Positions 8,884 to 18,371 of a stretch of DNA of 64,000 nt are shown piece after piece. The translations under genes and the position numbers were made by a program. The number at the start of each line of letters is the position of its first letter. The stretch's first letter is position 1. The stretch covers positions 1,364,001-1,428,000 of the forward strand of contig NZ_AP025480.1 in assembly GCF_024347435.1 (NCBI RefSeq). The letters are read 5' to 3'. The notes below the pieces were generated by a model that was not told where the DNA came from, ran no database searches, and was given only the letters and a program-made list of their open reading frames with translations. Origin of the DNA: Vibrio cyclitrophicus (lineage in GTDB: Bacteria > Pseudomonadota > Gammaproteobacteria > Enterobacterales > Vibrionaceae).

Positions 8884-10117
8884 CTTCGAAGTTCGCCAAT
8901 CGAGTATAAAGCTCGTTGCCTTGATCTTGTTTTGCACATACCGTCAATAGGTCTTCAATAAAGTACTTCAGTGCACGCGCTTCAATTCGACGAATGCCTT
9001 GTTGCTGCTCTTCAGTCAGATAACCGTAGATAGTTGCCGCTCCGAAGTCACCAAAGATCATCTGACCTTGCTCGTTAACTAAAGTGTTGTGTGCGTATAG
9101 ATCACCATGACAAACTTTATTGGTATGAAGGTGTTCAAACACATCAATCATCTGTTCTGTAATACTATTGATCTGAGCAATTGAAAGCTCGAAGCCTTCG
9201 TTGAACGTATCGCGAGTGCAGCTTTCAAGAGTAGGCGGCAAACCTAGGTTGTAGTAGTTGCTCGGGATAAGCTCCATCACCAATGCTAGGTAGTTCTCTT
9301 CATCAACTTGAGCGATAGACTTCACTAGATTGCTATGATGACCAGCTTGAAGGCACGCTTCGAGTTCATCGTGTGGGTAACCGTCGCTTGTTACTTCGCC
9401 TTTGAATACTTTAACCGCCACTTCTTGTGGGAAATTAAAGTCACCATTTAACCAGTTAGCATGAGAAATCACACCAGACGCACCTTGGCCCAGCACTTGA
9501 TTGAGTGAGTAGCATTGCGAGCTTACGGCAGGCACGCTATCTAAGCTGCTGGGATGTTTGCAAAACGGGTTACCCGAAAACGCTAACCAAGCCAGTTTTG
9601 GTAGCTTGATAAGGAACTCTGGGAATTCAGTCAGTTGGTTTGCAGACAGACGAACCAGTTCAAGGTTTGATAGGTTTTCCATGCTTTCTGGTAAAACGCG
9701 AATCTTGTTGCCTGCCAATGCCAGTTTCTGTAGTCGCGGTCTTTCACCTAGCGAGCTAGGCAGAACCTCGATCTCATTGTCGGTCAGGATTAACCAACGT
9801 AGTTGAATCGGCAGAGACTGCTCGCTAACGATTTTGATTTGGTTGGTTTTGAAGCCAACCATTTCGAGCTTAGGAAGTGACCCCAGAACATCAGGCAGGT
9901 GCGTGAACAGGTTATTCGACGCGAAGATAATACGCAGGTTAGTCAGCTGTGATAACTCTTCTGGTAGATCTGACAGCTGATTGCCTGAAAGGTCTAGGAT
10001 CTCAAGAGAATCTGCAAGCTCAATGATTTCTAAAGGAAACTCGGTGAGGCCTTCTGACAGTTGTAAGCGCTTAATACCGTTTAGTTGCCCTGATTTTAAT
10101 TGTTCTAGAGTATGCAA
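8879..10117 (-). CDS. Leucine-rich-repeat protein kinase
   Basis: A 412-residue fusion. Residues about 15-190 hold some seven leucine-rich repeats of the LxxLxLxxNxLxxLP type (LEILDLSGNQLSDLPEEL, LQKLALAGNKIRVLPESM). Residues about 205-400 form a eukaryote-like kinase: glycine loop LGQGASGV (209-216), VAVK Lys236, HGDLYAHN with Asp339 and Asn344, and DFG at 357-359. All catalytic residues are present, so activity is expected. No signal peptide or membrane helix is seen. The start is TTG at 10117 with AAGG 7 bases upstream; the next ATG would cut into the repeats. Substrate unknown. Confidence 0.88.
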   Translation of the reverse strand: MHTLEQLKSGQLNGIKRLQLSEGLTEFPLEIIELADSLEILDLSGNQLSDLPEELSQLTNLRIIFASNNLFTHLPDVLGSLPKLEMVGFKTNQIKIVSEQSLPIQLRWLILTDNEIEVLPSSLGERPRLQKLALAGNKIRVLPESMENLSNLELVRLSANQLTEFPEFLIKLPKLAWLAFSGNPFCKHPSSLDSVPAVSSQCYSLNQVLGQGASGVISHANWLNGDFNFPQEVAVKVFKGEVTSDGYPHDELEACLQAGHHSNLVKSIAQVDEENYLALVMELIPSNYYNLGLPPTLESCTRDTFNEGFELSIAQINSITEQMIDVFEHLHTNKVCHGDLYAHNTLVNEQGQMIFGDFGAATIYGYLTEEQQQGIRRIEARALKYFIEDLLTVCAKQDQGNELYTRLANFEA

Positions 10118-10231
10118 ATCTTAGCCTTATGAATAGATGTTCGAGGCGCGTAGTTTACTTGTCTCAATCAAGAAAGGCGAGCACCGGAACGATGCTCGCT
10201 TAACTAAACTAAGTGAACGAATTTACGAAGG

Positions 10232-11806
10232 TTAAAGTCGTATATGGTTTTGGCTGACACCGACCTCCTCAACAAAGTCGCTGTCATGACTCACCAAGAT
10301 AAATGCGCCTTGGTATTCACGTAAAGCGGACGCCAATATTTGCTTTGAGTCGATGTCTAGGTGGTTGTCCGGTTCATCGAGTAATAGAAGCGGGGAGTCT
10401 TGCTTGTGGCTAACGATCAACATCGCCAGCTTCATTTTTTCACCACCACTTAAATGTGCCACTTTTCGGTATACGGAGTCTCGCCTAAACCCGATGCCAG
10501 CTAACAAGGTGCGTGCGTCACTTTCTGTCATGCCGCAGCTATGTGTCACCAGGCAATCGAACATGGTATCGTTGGTGTCCAGCAGTCCAAAGTGTTGATC
10601 CAAGTATACTGTGGTTCCTAAGCGTTTAATGTAGCCTGTATAGTTCGAGTGTTGCCCATGAATGGCCTTTAACAGCGTCGACTTTCCACACCCATTAGCA
10701 CCGGTTAAAGAAGACCGTTCCCCTTGCGATAGAGAGAAACTGATTGGTGCACCAGAGCCGTAAACAAGGCGGCAGTTTTCAACGGTTAACAAAGAACTCT
10801 TTTTACTGATATTGCTCTGCTGCAGATACAAAGTTTGCGGTTTTAACCGCTCCTTCTGCCCTTTAAGCGACTGAAGTTTATGTTGGTTTTGGTCAATGAG
10901 GTTCCTTTGGTTTGTCGCCAGTGCGGCTTGGCTTTGACCTGCTTTATCTTTCATTGCATCCAATAATATCTTGGATTGACTACCTGACTTTCTTAGTCGG
11001 TTACCCTGAGACTCACGTTGTTGTGCTTTTTCCTTGTTAGTCTGAGCTTGGCGCTCGAGTCGCTTTTTCTCCGATTGATGATGCGCGATCTGCTTGTCTA
11101 GCGCTTCGCTTTGGCTAGAAATTTGTTTGTAGTAATCGTCGTAATTTCCTTTATAGAAACGTAGGCCCAAGCTGCTTAAGTGGTAGATCCCCTCCATATG
11201 TTTTAATAAGCTTCGATCATGGCTAACAATAAGTACTTTGCCTGCAAACAACTGGCATTGTTCGAGTACCCAGTTGCGACCGTCACTGTCCAAGTGGTTT
11301 GAAGGCTCATCGAGAATTAGTATCTCGTGGTTTGATGTGAATAATTGATGAAGCTGTAACAGGGCGAGTTGCCCGCCACTCAGAGAGCAACAAAGCGTGT
11401 TCAAATCACTAATTATTTTCAATGTAGCGAGAAGCTGCTTAGTACGGGCGACTAAATCCCAATCATCGCCAATGATATTGAAGTGCTGAATTTCGCAGCT
11501 ACCTTGTTCTATGGCGTGTAATGCGCCTAACTTTTTGGTGATCCCCAAGAAGTCAGCGATGGTGATGTTTGTATCCAGTAGCGCTGATGGCAACTGAGAG
11601 TAAAAACCAATCGAACCTTGGCGCGAAACATTGCCTGATGTTGGCTGTATTTGCCCGAGCAGTAACGAAAGCAGTAGTGACTTCCCAGCTCCATTTCTGC
11701 CGACTAGGCCGGTGAGGCGAGTGCTCAAATTAAAGGTGATGTCTTTGAATAACCATTCACCAGTATCAAGCTGGAATGAGAGATTGTTGGCTAATATAAT
11801 AGGCAT
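10232..11806 (-). CDS. ABC-F family ATPase (ribosome-associated type)
   Basis: A 524-residue soluble protein with two ABC domains and no membrane segments. Domain 1: Walker A GRNGAGKS (36-43), LSGGQ (142-146), LILDEPSNHLD (Glu167). A charged, Gln/Lys-rich linker of about 90 residues (240-330) is predicted to be coiled coil. Domain 2: Walker A GANGCGKS (369-376), LSGGE, LLLLDEPDNHLD. ABC-F proteins act on the ribosome as translation factors or drug-protection factors; this one cannot be assigned to a subgroup by eye. AGGGAGG precedes the ATG at 11806. An upstream in-frame extension begins at TTG without a ribosome site and was not used. Confidence 0.9.
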   Translation of the reverse strand: MPIILANNLSFQLDTGEWLFKDITFNLSTRLTGLVGRNGAGKSLLLSLLLGQIQPTSGNVSRQGSIGFYSQLPSALLDTNITIADFLGITKKLGALHAIEQGSCEIQHFNIIGDDWDLVARTKQLLATLKIISDLNTLCCSLSGGQLALLQLHQLFTSNHEILILDEPSNHLDSDGRNWVLEQCQLFAGKVLIVSHDRSLLKHMEGIYHLSSLGLRFYKGNYDDYYKQISSQSEALDKQIAHHQSEKKRLERQAQTNKEKAQQRESQGNRLRKSGSQSKILLDAMKDKAGQSQAALATNQRNLIDQNQHKLQSLKGQKERLKPQTLYLQQSNISKKSSLLTVENCRLVYGSGAPISFSLSQGERSSLTGANGCGKSTLLKAIHGQHSNYTGYIKRLGTTVYLDQHFGLLDTNDTMFDCLVTHSCGMTESDARTLLAGIGFRRDSVYRKVAHLSGGEKMKLAMLIVSHKQDSPLLLLDEPDNHLDIDSKQILASALREYQGAFILVSHDSDFVEEVGVSQNHIRL

Positions 11807-12210
11807 GTAAATACCTCCCTTTACGTGTAAACGAGTAAAAGGGGTGAGGCGCTTTTCTGGATAGACTCCTACGTGGGATTCTATGTCTAGATCGCCAAAG
11901 ACGTTACTTAAGTAGGATGACAGCAAAAGATAGAGATTATCTTGCTGAAATGTTCTCTTTATTCAAGATACTGATCTTAAAGAGGTTGGCCTTAAATCGA
12001 CGGCTCTTCAATAGCTTGATTTTTCAAGAAATAGGTGACGAAGTAACGCCCACTAACCCCGAGTGTCCAAATGATTTTTATAAAAATAAATCGGATGTCA
12101 GGATGTTAGTACTTCATTATGGCGTTATTCTCTTTTGAAATGATGGGGTGATGTTACTGAAAGAACGTACTCTGGGTCAATATGGTGACGTGATTAAAAT
12201 GTATCCAAAT
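11807..12210. other. Intergenic region upstream of the ABC-F gene
   Basis: The first ~120 bases would be the ABC-F leader. A 73-codon plus-strand frame (11917-12138, starting MTAKDRDYLAEMFSLFK) lies in the remainder; it has an ATG but no well-placed ribosome site and resembles no family I know, so it is not called as a gene. Nothing else is apparent. Confidence 0.5.
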
Positions 12211-12239
12211 AATTAAAGCGCCTGTGTGGCGCTTTAATT
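12211..12239. terminator. Perfect 12-bp hairpin, terminator of the tetR operon
   Basis: AATTAAAGCGCC (12211-12222) pairs perfectly with GGCGCTTTAATT (12228-12239) around a 5-base loop. It lies downstream of tetR on the minus strand. The AT-rich outer stem gives T-rich flanks. The half-site GCTTTAATTA recurs at 12251-12260. Confidence 0.7.
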
Positions 12240-12292
12240 AATTTGGTGACGCTTTAATTACTTGATAGCGGAGTATCTAGAGATCAGAAGGG

Positions 12293-12871
12293 CTATTGTA
12301 TTTGCCCACCAACGGCTCGCCAACACATATCAAAGCTATCGTTGATGTACTTCGATGTTTTCTCTGGCGGAGATTCGCTCTGCTCAATGAGCCAGTTTGC
12401 ACAAATCAAAAAGTGGCTATGGATGAAGTGCCTAACAAGATCAATGTTTAATGACATCAATTCACCGTCTTCTTGTCCTTTCAAAATGATCTCGTCTAAC
12501 GATGCGAACATCTGTGAAACAATGACTTCTCGAGTTTGAGTCGTTGGGTCGAAATGAACATTGGTGAAGAACTTCATCGCAACTGGATTCTCTAGTGCCC
12601 ATTCAATCCCTGTTATCCACATGAACTTAAAGGCTTGGTAGCGATCTTGTTCTGCTATACCTGTGTGTGGTTGAAGGGTCGAGAACAGTTCTAGCTTCAA
12701 ATCGCGAAACAATTCGTCTATCAATAGAGATTTGTTTTCGAAGTGGTGAAACAGCGTTGCTTTCGCTACACCGGCTGTTTTCGCTATTTGTCCGGTAGAT
12801 GTGCCCTCTAACCCTTGTTGAGAGAAGAGAAGGAGCGCTGCATCTAAGATTTTTTGTCTTTTCGTAATCAT
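12293..12871 (-). CDS. TetR-family transcriptional regulator
   Basis: A 192-residue regulator with an N-terminal TetR helix-turn-helix (residues 1-50: ILDAALLLFSQQGLEGTSTG, then IAKTAGVAKATLFHHFENKS) and a helical ligand domain. Its ATG overlaps the stop of the aldehyde dehydrogenase gene by 4 bases (ATGA), so the two are co-transcribed and coupled. This arrangement and the palindrome in front of the operon suggest autoregulated control of the dehydrogenase by a hydrophobic aldehyde or related ligand; the ligand is not known. Confidence 0.92.
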   Translation of the reverse strand: MITKRQKILDAALLLFSQQGLEGTSTGQIAKTAGVAKATLFHHFENKSLLIDELFRDLKLELFSTLQPHTGIAEQDRYQAFKFMWITGIEWALENPVAMKFFTNVHFDPTTQTREVIVSQMFASLDEIILKGQEDGELMSLNIDLVRHFIHSHFLICANWLIEQSESPPEKTSKYINDSFDMCWRAVGGQIQ

Positions 12872-14304
12872 CTATTAAGTACTTTGAACAGAAGCTTTTT
12901 AATTGGGTTGTTGTAAGGAGGGTGCATTAACTTGGTGAAGTTAATTTTTCCTCTACTTAGAACGGTTTTGGCATGGCTAAAGGTCTTGAAGCCTTCAATG
13001 CCGTGGTAGTGTCCCATGCCTGAAGGGCCAATGCCACCGAACGGCGCATCTTCTGCAGCCACGTGTACTAGAGAGTCGTTAATACAAACACCGCCAGAAT
13101 GCGTGTTCGATAAGAACTGATCTTGGATCTGTTTATCATGACTCATCAGGTACAGAGCAAGTGGACGTTCTCTGGTTGTGATGTAGTTAATCGCTTCTTC
13201 AATAGAATCATAAGGCACGATAGGCAGAACAGGGCCAAACAACTCTTCTTGCATTGCGATCATATCTTCGTTCACTTCTGTTAGAAGGTGTGGCGTCATT
13301 CTGTGGTTCACATCGTCCTGTGCTTGCTCGGTTACCGTGTGAATAACCGCGCCTTTAGATTGAGCATCTGCAATTACACCCTTCAAACGATTGTATTGGC
13401 GCATATCGATCACTGAGGTTAAATCTTTGCTCTCGATACCGTCTTTATATAGCTTGTGGAAGTAACGCTTATAAGCCGTAATGAATGCATCGACTTTTTC
13501 TCGTGGTAATAGGATGTAATCGGGAGCTACACAAATCTGACCTGCGTTTAAGCTTTTTGCAAACAGGATGCGTTCAACAGCGTCAGCCACATCAAAGTCA
13601 GGGGCAATAATCGTTGGAGACTTGCCGCCTAATTCCAAAGTGACAGGCGTTAAGTTGTCGGCTGCCGCTCTCATTACGTGCTTACCCACAGAGGTCGAGC
13701 CGGTAAATAGGATATGGTCAAACGGCAGTTGGCTAAATTTAGCAGAAACGTCAGCTTCGCCTTCGATAATTGCGACCTGATCTTCATTAAAGCCTTCAGC
13801 CAGCATGGCTTTTAAAACACGGTTGGTCGCAGGAGTAAACTCAGACATCTTGAGCATCGCAGTGTTACCCGCCGCTAACGCCGTGATCAGAGGCCCTAAA
13901 GAGAGCATGACAGGAAAGTTCCAAGGCACAATGATGCCGATAACGCCAACAGGTTGATAATGCACAGTTATCTTAGCCGGTGTTAGCATCAAACCTGCTT
14001 TACGGCGCGATGGCTTTAACCATTTCTTAAGATTCTTATCACTGTAATTAATTTGGTGAAGAGAAGGGGTAATATCAGCGATCAAGCTATCGTGTTTTGC
14101 GCGATGACCATAATCTTCAGACACTGCGTTAATCAATTGCTCTTGGTTGCGTATTAGTAATGCTTTTAAGGTGGAGAGATTTTTTCTTCTCTGCTCAAGC
14201 GTAGGATTAACATTATTGCGGTAGTGATCTTTTTGTCGGTTGAAGATCTGATCCATGTCGTTAATGCTCGACGGGTTTGGTTCAAAGTCTAGATTATGGC
14301 TCAT
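12868..14304 (-). CDS. NAD(P)-dependent aldehyde dehydrogenase, coniferyl-aldehyde type
   Basis: A 478-residue soluble ALDH-superfamily enzyme. The oxyanion-hole Asn129 is in VPWNFPVM, the general base Glu224 in LELGGKSP, and the nucleophile Cys258 in NAGQICVAPDY. The N-terminal block (IFNRQKDHYRNN, PTLEQRRKNL) and lack of an N-terminal extension resemble the coniferyl aldehyde dehydrogenase (CalB-like) branch, which oxidises aromatic or fatty aldehydes; actual substrate uncertain. AGGAGATACTATG marks the start. The C-terminal end (NPIKKLLFKVLNR) is basic and amphipathic and might touch membranes. First gene of a two-gene operon with tetR. Confidence 0.9.
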   Translation of the reverse strand: MSHNLDFEPNPSSINDMDQIFNRQKDHYRNNVNPTLEQRRKNLSTLKALLIRNQEQLINAVSEDYGHRAKHDSLIADITPSLHQINYSDKNLKKWLKPSRRKAGLMLTPAKITVHYQPVGVIGIIVPWNFPVMLSLGPLITALAAGNTAMLKMSEFTPATNRVLKAMLAEGFNEDQVAIIEGEADVSAKFSQLPFDHILFTGSTSVGKHVMRAAADNLTPVTLELGGKSPTIIAPDFDVADAVERILFAKSLNAGQICVAPDYILLPREKVDAFITAYKRYFHKLYKDGIESKDLTSVIDMRQYNRLKGVIADAQSKGAVIHTVTEQAQDDVNHRMTPHLLTEVNEDMIAMQEELFGPVLPIVPYDSIEEAINYITTRERPLALYLMSHDKQIQDQFLSNTHSGGVCINDSLVHVAAEDAPFGGIGPSGMGHYHGIEGFKTFSHAKTVLSRGKINFTKLMHPPYNNPIKKLLFKVLNR

Positions 14305-14325
14305 AGTATCTCCTAAATTCGAAAG

Positions 14326-14345
14326 CTGACCGATTGGTTGGTCAG
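14326..14345. promoter_or_regulatory. Candidate TetR operator upstream of the ALDH gene
   Basis: CTGACCGATTGGTTGGTCAG is an imperfect 20-base palindrome (outer CTGACC and GGTCAG exact) lying 22 bases before the ALDH start codon. TetR-type regulators often bind such GACCGA/TCGGTC-like palindromes. Binding is inferred from position and symmetry. Confidence 0.65.
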
Positions 14346-14850
14346 TTAAATCTACGCGAAGATTTCGACGTTTACAAGAGATGAACGGAAAAAGCTCAAT
14401 ATTTGAGCGGTCACAACGTTGAAGCGAGCGGTTTTTAGTTGGAAAAACGAGGTACTAATGGGTACAGAATCATAGGGTATATGCAGTGCTGGTGATAATG
14501 GGAGCTCTGACTGAGAAGTGCTGATATTTGTCATGACCTTGACTTAACCTCACTTATTTTTCGAAAAACTTGATGTATAACTAGCATTTTTTGCACCTAA
14601 ATTTTTGTGGGAAAGTGCTTGAGTTGTGATGCATTTCAGCCTGTTTTCTAGCCTAAAACCTTGTAATTCCTTACTTGTCACTTTAAGTCGGATCGTCGAT
14701 AAAAAAATGTAATCGTAACCACAAATATCAATGGTTGGACTCACTCTTAATAATATCGGTTAATGCAGCCAACAAATCGTTTTTGAGCGTTTTTTGTTGG
14801 GTTATACCTCGCTATTCCAAAGAGGTATCTTCTGTCGATGGCCCTATAGT
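14346..14850. other. Intergenic region between ALDH and speA
   Basis: About 500 AT-rich bases between divergent operons. Two short minus-strand frames (14352-14534 and 14550-14744) have no recognisable features and are probably chance. Promoters for both operons must lie here; I cannot place the speA promoter with confidence. Confidence 0.5.
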
Positions 14851-16773
14851 GTGAGGTCTCTAGAATTGGAAAATTCGGTTAATTTGGAACGCATCCGTGC
14901 TGAGTATAATGTAAAGCACTGGAGCCAAGGTTTTTATGGAATTGATGATAACGGCGAGGTGTATGTTTCACCGAGCGAAACCGATCATCAAGTTCCGCTT
15001 AGTCAGATCGTAAAACAGTTAGAGCAGCGAAATATTGGTTTGCCTGCTCTTGTGCGTTTTCCTCAAATAGTGCATCAACGTGTGCACAATATCTGTAACG
15101 CATTTAACCAAGCGATCGACGAATATCAGTACGACAACCGTTACCTGCTTGTTTACCCGATTAAAGTGAACCAGCAGAAAGAAGTGGTTGATGAGATCTT
15201 AGCGAGCCAAGCTCAATTAGAGCAGAAGCAATTGGGCCTAGAAGCGGGTAGCAAGCCTGAACTATTAGCGGTATTGGCGCTGGCTCAAAAAGCGAGCTCG
15301 GTGATTGTGTGTAATGGTTACAAAGACAGAGAATACATCCGTCTTGCGCTGATTGGCGAAAAGCTAGGTCATAAAGTATTTATCGTTCTAGAGAAGCTAT
15401 CAGAACTTGATCTTGTTCTTTCTGAAGCGAAAGCGCTTGGCGTGAAACCTCGTTTAGGTTTGCGTATTCGTCTTGCTTCTCAAGGTGCAGGTAAATGGCA
15501 AGCAAGTGGTGGCGAAAAGTCGAAGTTTGGATTGTCTGCATCACAAGTATTGACCGTTATTGAACGTTTAAAAGCAGAAGACCAACTCGATGTTCTCGAG
15601 TTAGTGCATTTCCATCTTGGCTCACAAATGGCCAATATTCGTGATGTGCGAAATGGCGTGAGTGAAGCGGCGCGTTTCTATTGTGAACTGCGCGATATCG
15701 GGGCTCAATTGAAGTACCTCGATGTGGGTGGCGGTTTGGCGGTTGATTACGACGGCACACGCAGCCAGTCTTCAAACTCAATGAACTACGGCTTGCTTGA
15801 GTACGCTCGAAACATTGTGATGACAGTCGGGGACATTTGTAAGCTCTACAATCAGCCACAACCTGTGATTATTTCGGAATCTGGTCGTTCGTTGACTGCG
15901 CATCACGCTGTGCTTGTGACTAATGTGATCGGTACAGAAAGCTATTTTCCGGAAGATATGGCGGCTCCAGAAGCTGACGCACCAATGTTGCTACACAACA
16001 TGTGGAAGAATTTCTTAGAACTAGATGCAGGCAACGATGACCGAGCGTTGATCGAGATCTATAACGACACTCAGAGTGATATCGCAGAAGCGCACAACCA
16101 GTTTGCAACAGGCATGCTGAATCTTCAGCACCGTGCTTGGGCAGAGCAGATGTCTTTGCGTATTAACTACGAACTTAGCTCTCGTATGAGCACTAAGAAC
16201 CGTTACCACCGTCCTATTTTGGATGAGCTGAGCGAGCGTTTAGCCGACAAGTTCTTTGTTAACTTCTCGTTGTTCCAATCGTTGCCAGATGCTTGGGGTA
16301 TCGATCAGGTATTCCCTGTGTTGCCTCTAAGTGGTTTGGATAATGCGGACGAGCGACGCGCTGTTGTATTGGATATCACCTGTGATTCTGACGGTACGAT
16401 TGATCAGTACGTTGACGGTCAAGGTATTGAAACGACTCTGCCAGTTCCTGCATGGAACCCAGATGAACCATACCTGATGGGCTTTTTCTTAGTAGGCGCA
16501 TACCAAGAGATCTTGGGTGATATGCATAACCTATTTGGTGATACCCACAGTGTCGTGGTGAATGTTGATGAAAGTGGTCAAGCGAATATCGACTACATCA
16601 ATGAAGGCGATACGGTTGAAGACATGATGCGTTATGTTCACATCGATACGGATCTGATTCGTCAGAACTACAAAGATTTGGTCACGGCGAAAGTACCAGA
16701 TCAAGAGCAACAAAGCGTACTTGAAGAGTTAGAGCAAGGTTTGATGGGTTACACCTATCTTGAGGATTTTTAA
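14851..16773 (+). CDS. speA: Biosynthetic arginine decarboxylase
   Basis: SpeA decarboxylates arginine to agmatine with pyridoxal phosphate (fold III, alanine-racemase-like barrel). The PLP lysine is in [17 protein letters not shown]; other family blocks are [48 protein letters not shown], the catalytic cysteine in DITCDSDG, and [17 protein letters not shown]. The start is uncertain. The longest frame begins at TTG 14794. I chose GTG 14851, giving 640 residues, which matches my memory of Vibrio SpeA length and N-terminal alignment; TTG 14866 with GAGG nine bases upstream is an alternative. speB overlaps the stop by one base. Confidence 0.93.
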   Translation: MRSLELENSVNLERIRAEYNVKHWSQGFYGIDDNGEVYVSPSETDHQVPLSQIVKQLEQRNIGLPALVRFPQIVHQRVHNICNAFNQAIDEYQYDNRYLLVYPIKVNQQKEVVDEILASQAQLEQKQLGLEAGSKPELLAVLALAQKASSVIVCNGYKDREYIRLALIGEKLGHKVFIVLEKLSELDLVLSEAKALGVKPRLGLRIRLASQGAGKWQASGGEKSKFGLSASQVLTVIERLKAEDQLDVLELVHFHLGSQMANIRDVRNGVSEAARFYCELRDIGAQLKYLDVGGGLAVDYDGTRSQSSNSMNYGLLEYARNIVMTVGDICKLYNQPQPVIISESGRSLTAHHAVLVTNVIGTESYFPEDMAAPEADAPMLLHNMWKNFLELDAGNDDRALIEIYNDTQSDIAEAHNQFATGMLNLQHRAWAEQMSLRINYELSSRMSTKNRYHRPILDELSERLADKFFVNFSLFQSLPDAWGIDQVFPVLPLSGLDNADERRAVVLDITCDSDGTIDQYVDGQGIETTLPVPAWNPDEPYLMGFFLVGAYQEILGDMHNLFGDTHSVVVNVDESGQANIDYINEGDTVEDMMRYVHIDTDLIRQNYKDLVTAKVPDQEQQSVLEELEQGLMGYTYLEDF

Positions 16774-17699
16774 TGAACGATCTATTTACTAAACCAGATT
16801 ACTCGCTGTACTCCAATGCAATGACGTTTATGCGTCGTCCATTGGTGCAAAATCCAATCGACAATGATGCTGATGTGGTTGTGCTGGGCGCGCCGTTAGA
16901 TATGGCTACGTCGGGTCGACCGGGGGCTCGTATGGGGCCTGATGCGATTCGTCGTGCGTCGGTGAACTTGGCGTGGGAAGGCAAAAAATTCCCTTGGGAC
17001 TTCAATGTATTTGAACATACTTCAGTGATTGATGCTGGCGACCTTGTGTTTGATTGTGGTGATGCAGAAGACCTAACTCAACGTTTGGAAGCGGCGGCTG
17101 ATGTGATTCTAAACAGTGGTAAAACTCTGTTAGGTTTAGGTGGCGATCACTTCATTACACTGCCTTTACTTAGAGCATACGGCAAGAAGTACGGTGAGAT
17201 GGCTTTGATTCACTTCGACGCGCACACTGACACTTACAGTCAGGGCAGTCGTTACGATCACGGCACTATGTTCTACCATGCGCCAAATGAAGGTTTAATT
17301 TCGCCTGAACATTCAGTGCAAATTGGTATTCGTACAGAGTACAAGCAGGAAGGCCACGGCTTTAACGTTATTAACGCGATGCAAGCGAACGACATGAGCG
17401 TGGACGAGATCATTGCTCAAGTGAAAGGCATTGTCGGTGATAAGCCAGTTTACCTAACGTTTGATATCGATTGTCTGGATCCTGCTTTTGCCCCAGGTAC
17501 AGGTACTCCGGTATGCGGCGGTTTGAATTCAGATAAAGTTTTGAAAATCATCCGAGGCCTGCAAGGCATCAATATGGTTGGTATGGACGTTGTAGAAGTT
17601 TCTCCAGCGTATGACCAAAGCGAGATTACAGCATTAGCTGGTGCGACGATTGCTCTCGAGCTGCTTTACGTTTGGACGGCGAACCGCTTAACAAAATGA
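16773..17699 (+). CDS. speB: Agmatinase
   Basis: SpeB hydrolyses agmatine to putrescine and urea, the step after SpeA. The 308-residue ureohydrolase has all Mn ligands: His126 in GGDHF, Asp149/His151/Asp153 in DAHTDT, and Asp231/Asp233 in DIDCLDP, with the PGTGTP substrate loop after them. The start ATG shares its first A with the speA stop codon (TAATG), indicating translational coupling. A strong terminator follows. Confidence 0.97.
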   Translation: MNDLFTKPDYSLYSNAMTFMRRPLVQNPIDNDADVVVLGAPLDMATSGRPGARMGPDAIRRASVNLAWEGKKFPWDFNVFEHTSVIDAGDLVFDCGDAEDLTQRLEAAADVILNSGKTLLGLGGDHFITLPLLRAYGKKYGEMALIHFDAHTDTYSQGSRYDHGTMFYHAPNEGLISPEHSVQIGIRTEYKQEGHGFNVINAMQANDMSVDEIIAQVKGIVGDKPVYLTFDIDCLDPAFAPGTGTPVCGGLNSDKVLKIIRGLQGINMVGMDVVEVSPAYDQSEITALAGATIALELLYVWTANRLTK

Positions 17700-17754
17700 C
17701 ACTAGTGGTTAGTTGTATTGGTTAGCTAACCGAACGTGTCACCTATTTATTCAG

Positions 17755-17788
17755 AAGCCCATCAGGTTGAACCTGATGGGCTTTTTGT
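17755..17788 (+). terminator. Terminator of speA-speB
   Basis: AAGCCCATCAGG (17755-17766) pairs perfectly with CCTGATGGGCTT (17772-17783) around TTGAA and is followed by TTTTGTTTTT. Confidence 0.93.
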
Positions 17789-18371
17789 TTTTAAGAGAAC
17801 TAAAATCAAAGGTTTAGGGCTGTGAAAATCGTCTTGCCGTTTCCGTGAACTAATGTGCCGATAGCTACGTAACATACAAGCTATAGCACGGCTTTTGAGC
17901 GAAAATTCATCACCTTGATCTTGAGTAATGTCTCAAAGCTGGGACTTACCTCGCTTTACTAACGATGGATAGCTCACCTCAACTAATACCCTGTATTCGT
18001 TAATGATTTATCAATTTGATTACTGTATATATTTATAAAATGAAAAGGTGCAATTACATTGTGAAATCACTTGTATATTAATCGGCATCCTACTAACTTT
18101 TAGCTAGTCTTTTTAAGCTTTCAAAGAAAACTTAAATATTAGAAAAGACGTCTCTTAGCACAGACATGGCATTTTTTATGGGGAAGACTAGGCTTAAGAG
18201 TAAGTAAACTATAATAAAACAGGTGAAATACATCCCTCCAAGGGTGGTTTGGACATAAGAACGAATTGTCATTGAAAAGAGTTAAGTATGAGTTTGATTA
18301 AAACCTGAAATTGCTATTACAAATAATTTTCACAGCTCTGAAGAACAGTGCTTTGTGACAACGGGGGATGT
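17789..18371. other. Leader/promoter region of the giant adhesin gene
   Basis: About 580 AT-rich bases without a gene. It should hold the promoter and a possibly long 5' leader for the adhesin. I looked for a c-di-GMP (GEMM) riboswitch because such adhesins are c-di-GMP controlled and saw no clear match. GGGGGA at 18363-18368 is the ribosome site for the ATG at 18372. Confidence 0.5.

Noticed and set aside
11917..12138. 73-codon plus-strand frame beginning MTAKDRDYLAEMFSLFK
   Set aside because: No suitably spaced ribosome site, no recognisable family, and it overlaps the leader of the opposite-strand ABC-F gene.
14352..14744. Two short minus-strand frames upstream of the ALDH gene
   Set aside because: No ribosome sites or recognisable features; they lie in the promoter region.
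17789..18371. c-di-GMP riboswitch in front of the adhesin
   Set aside because: I searched by eye for the GEMM core and found no convincing match.
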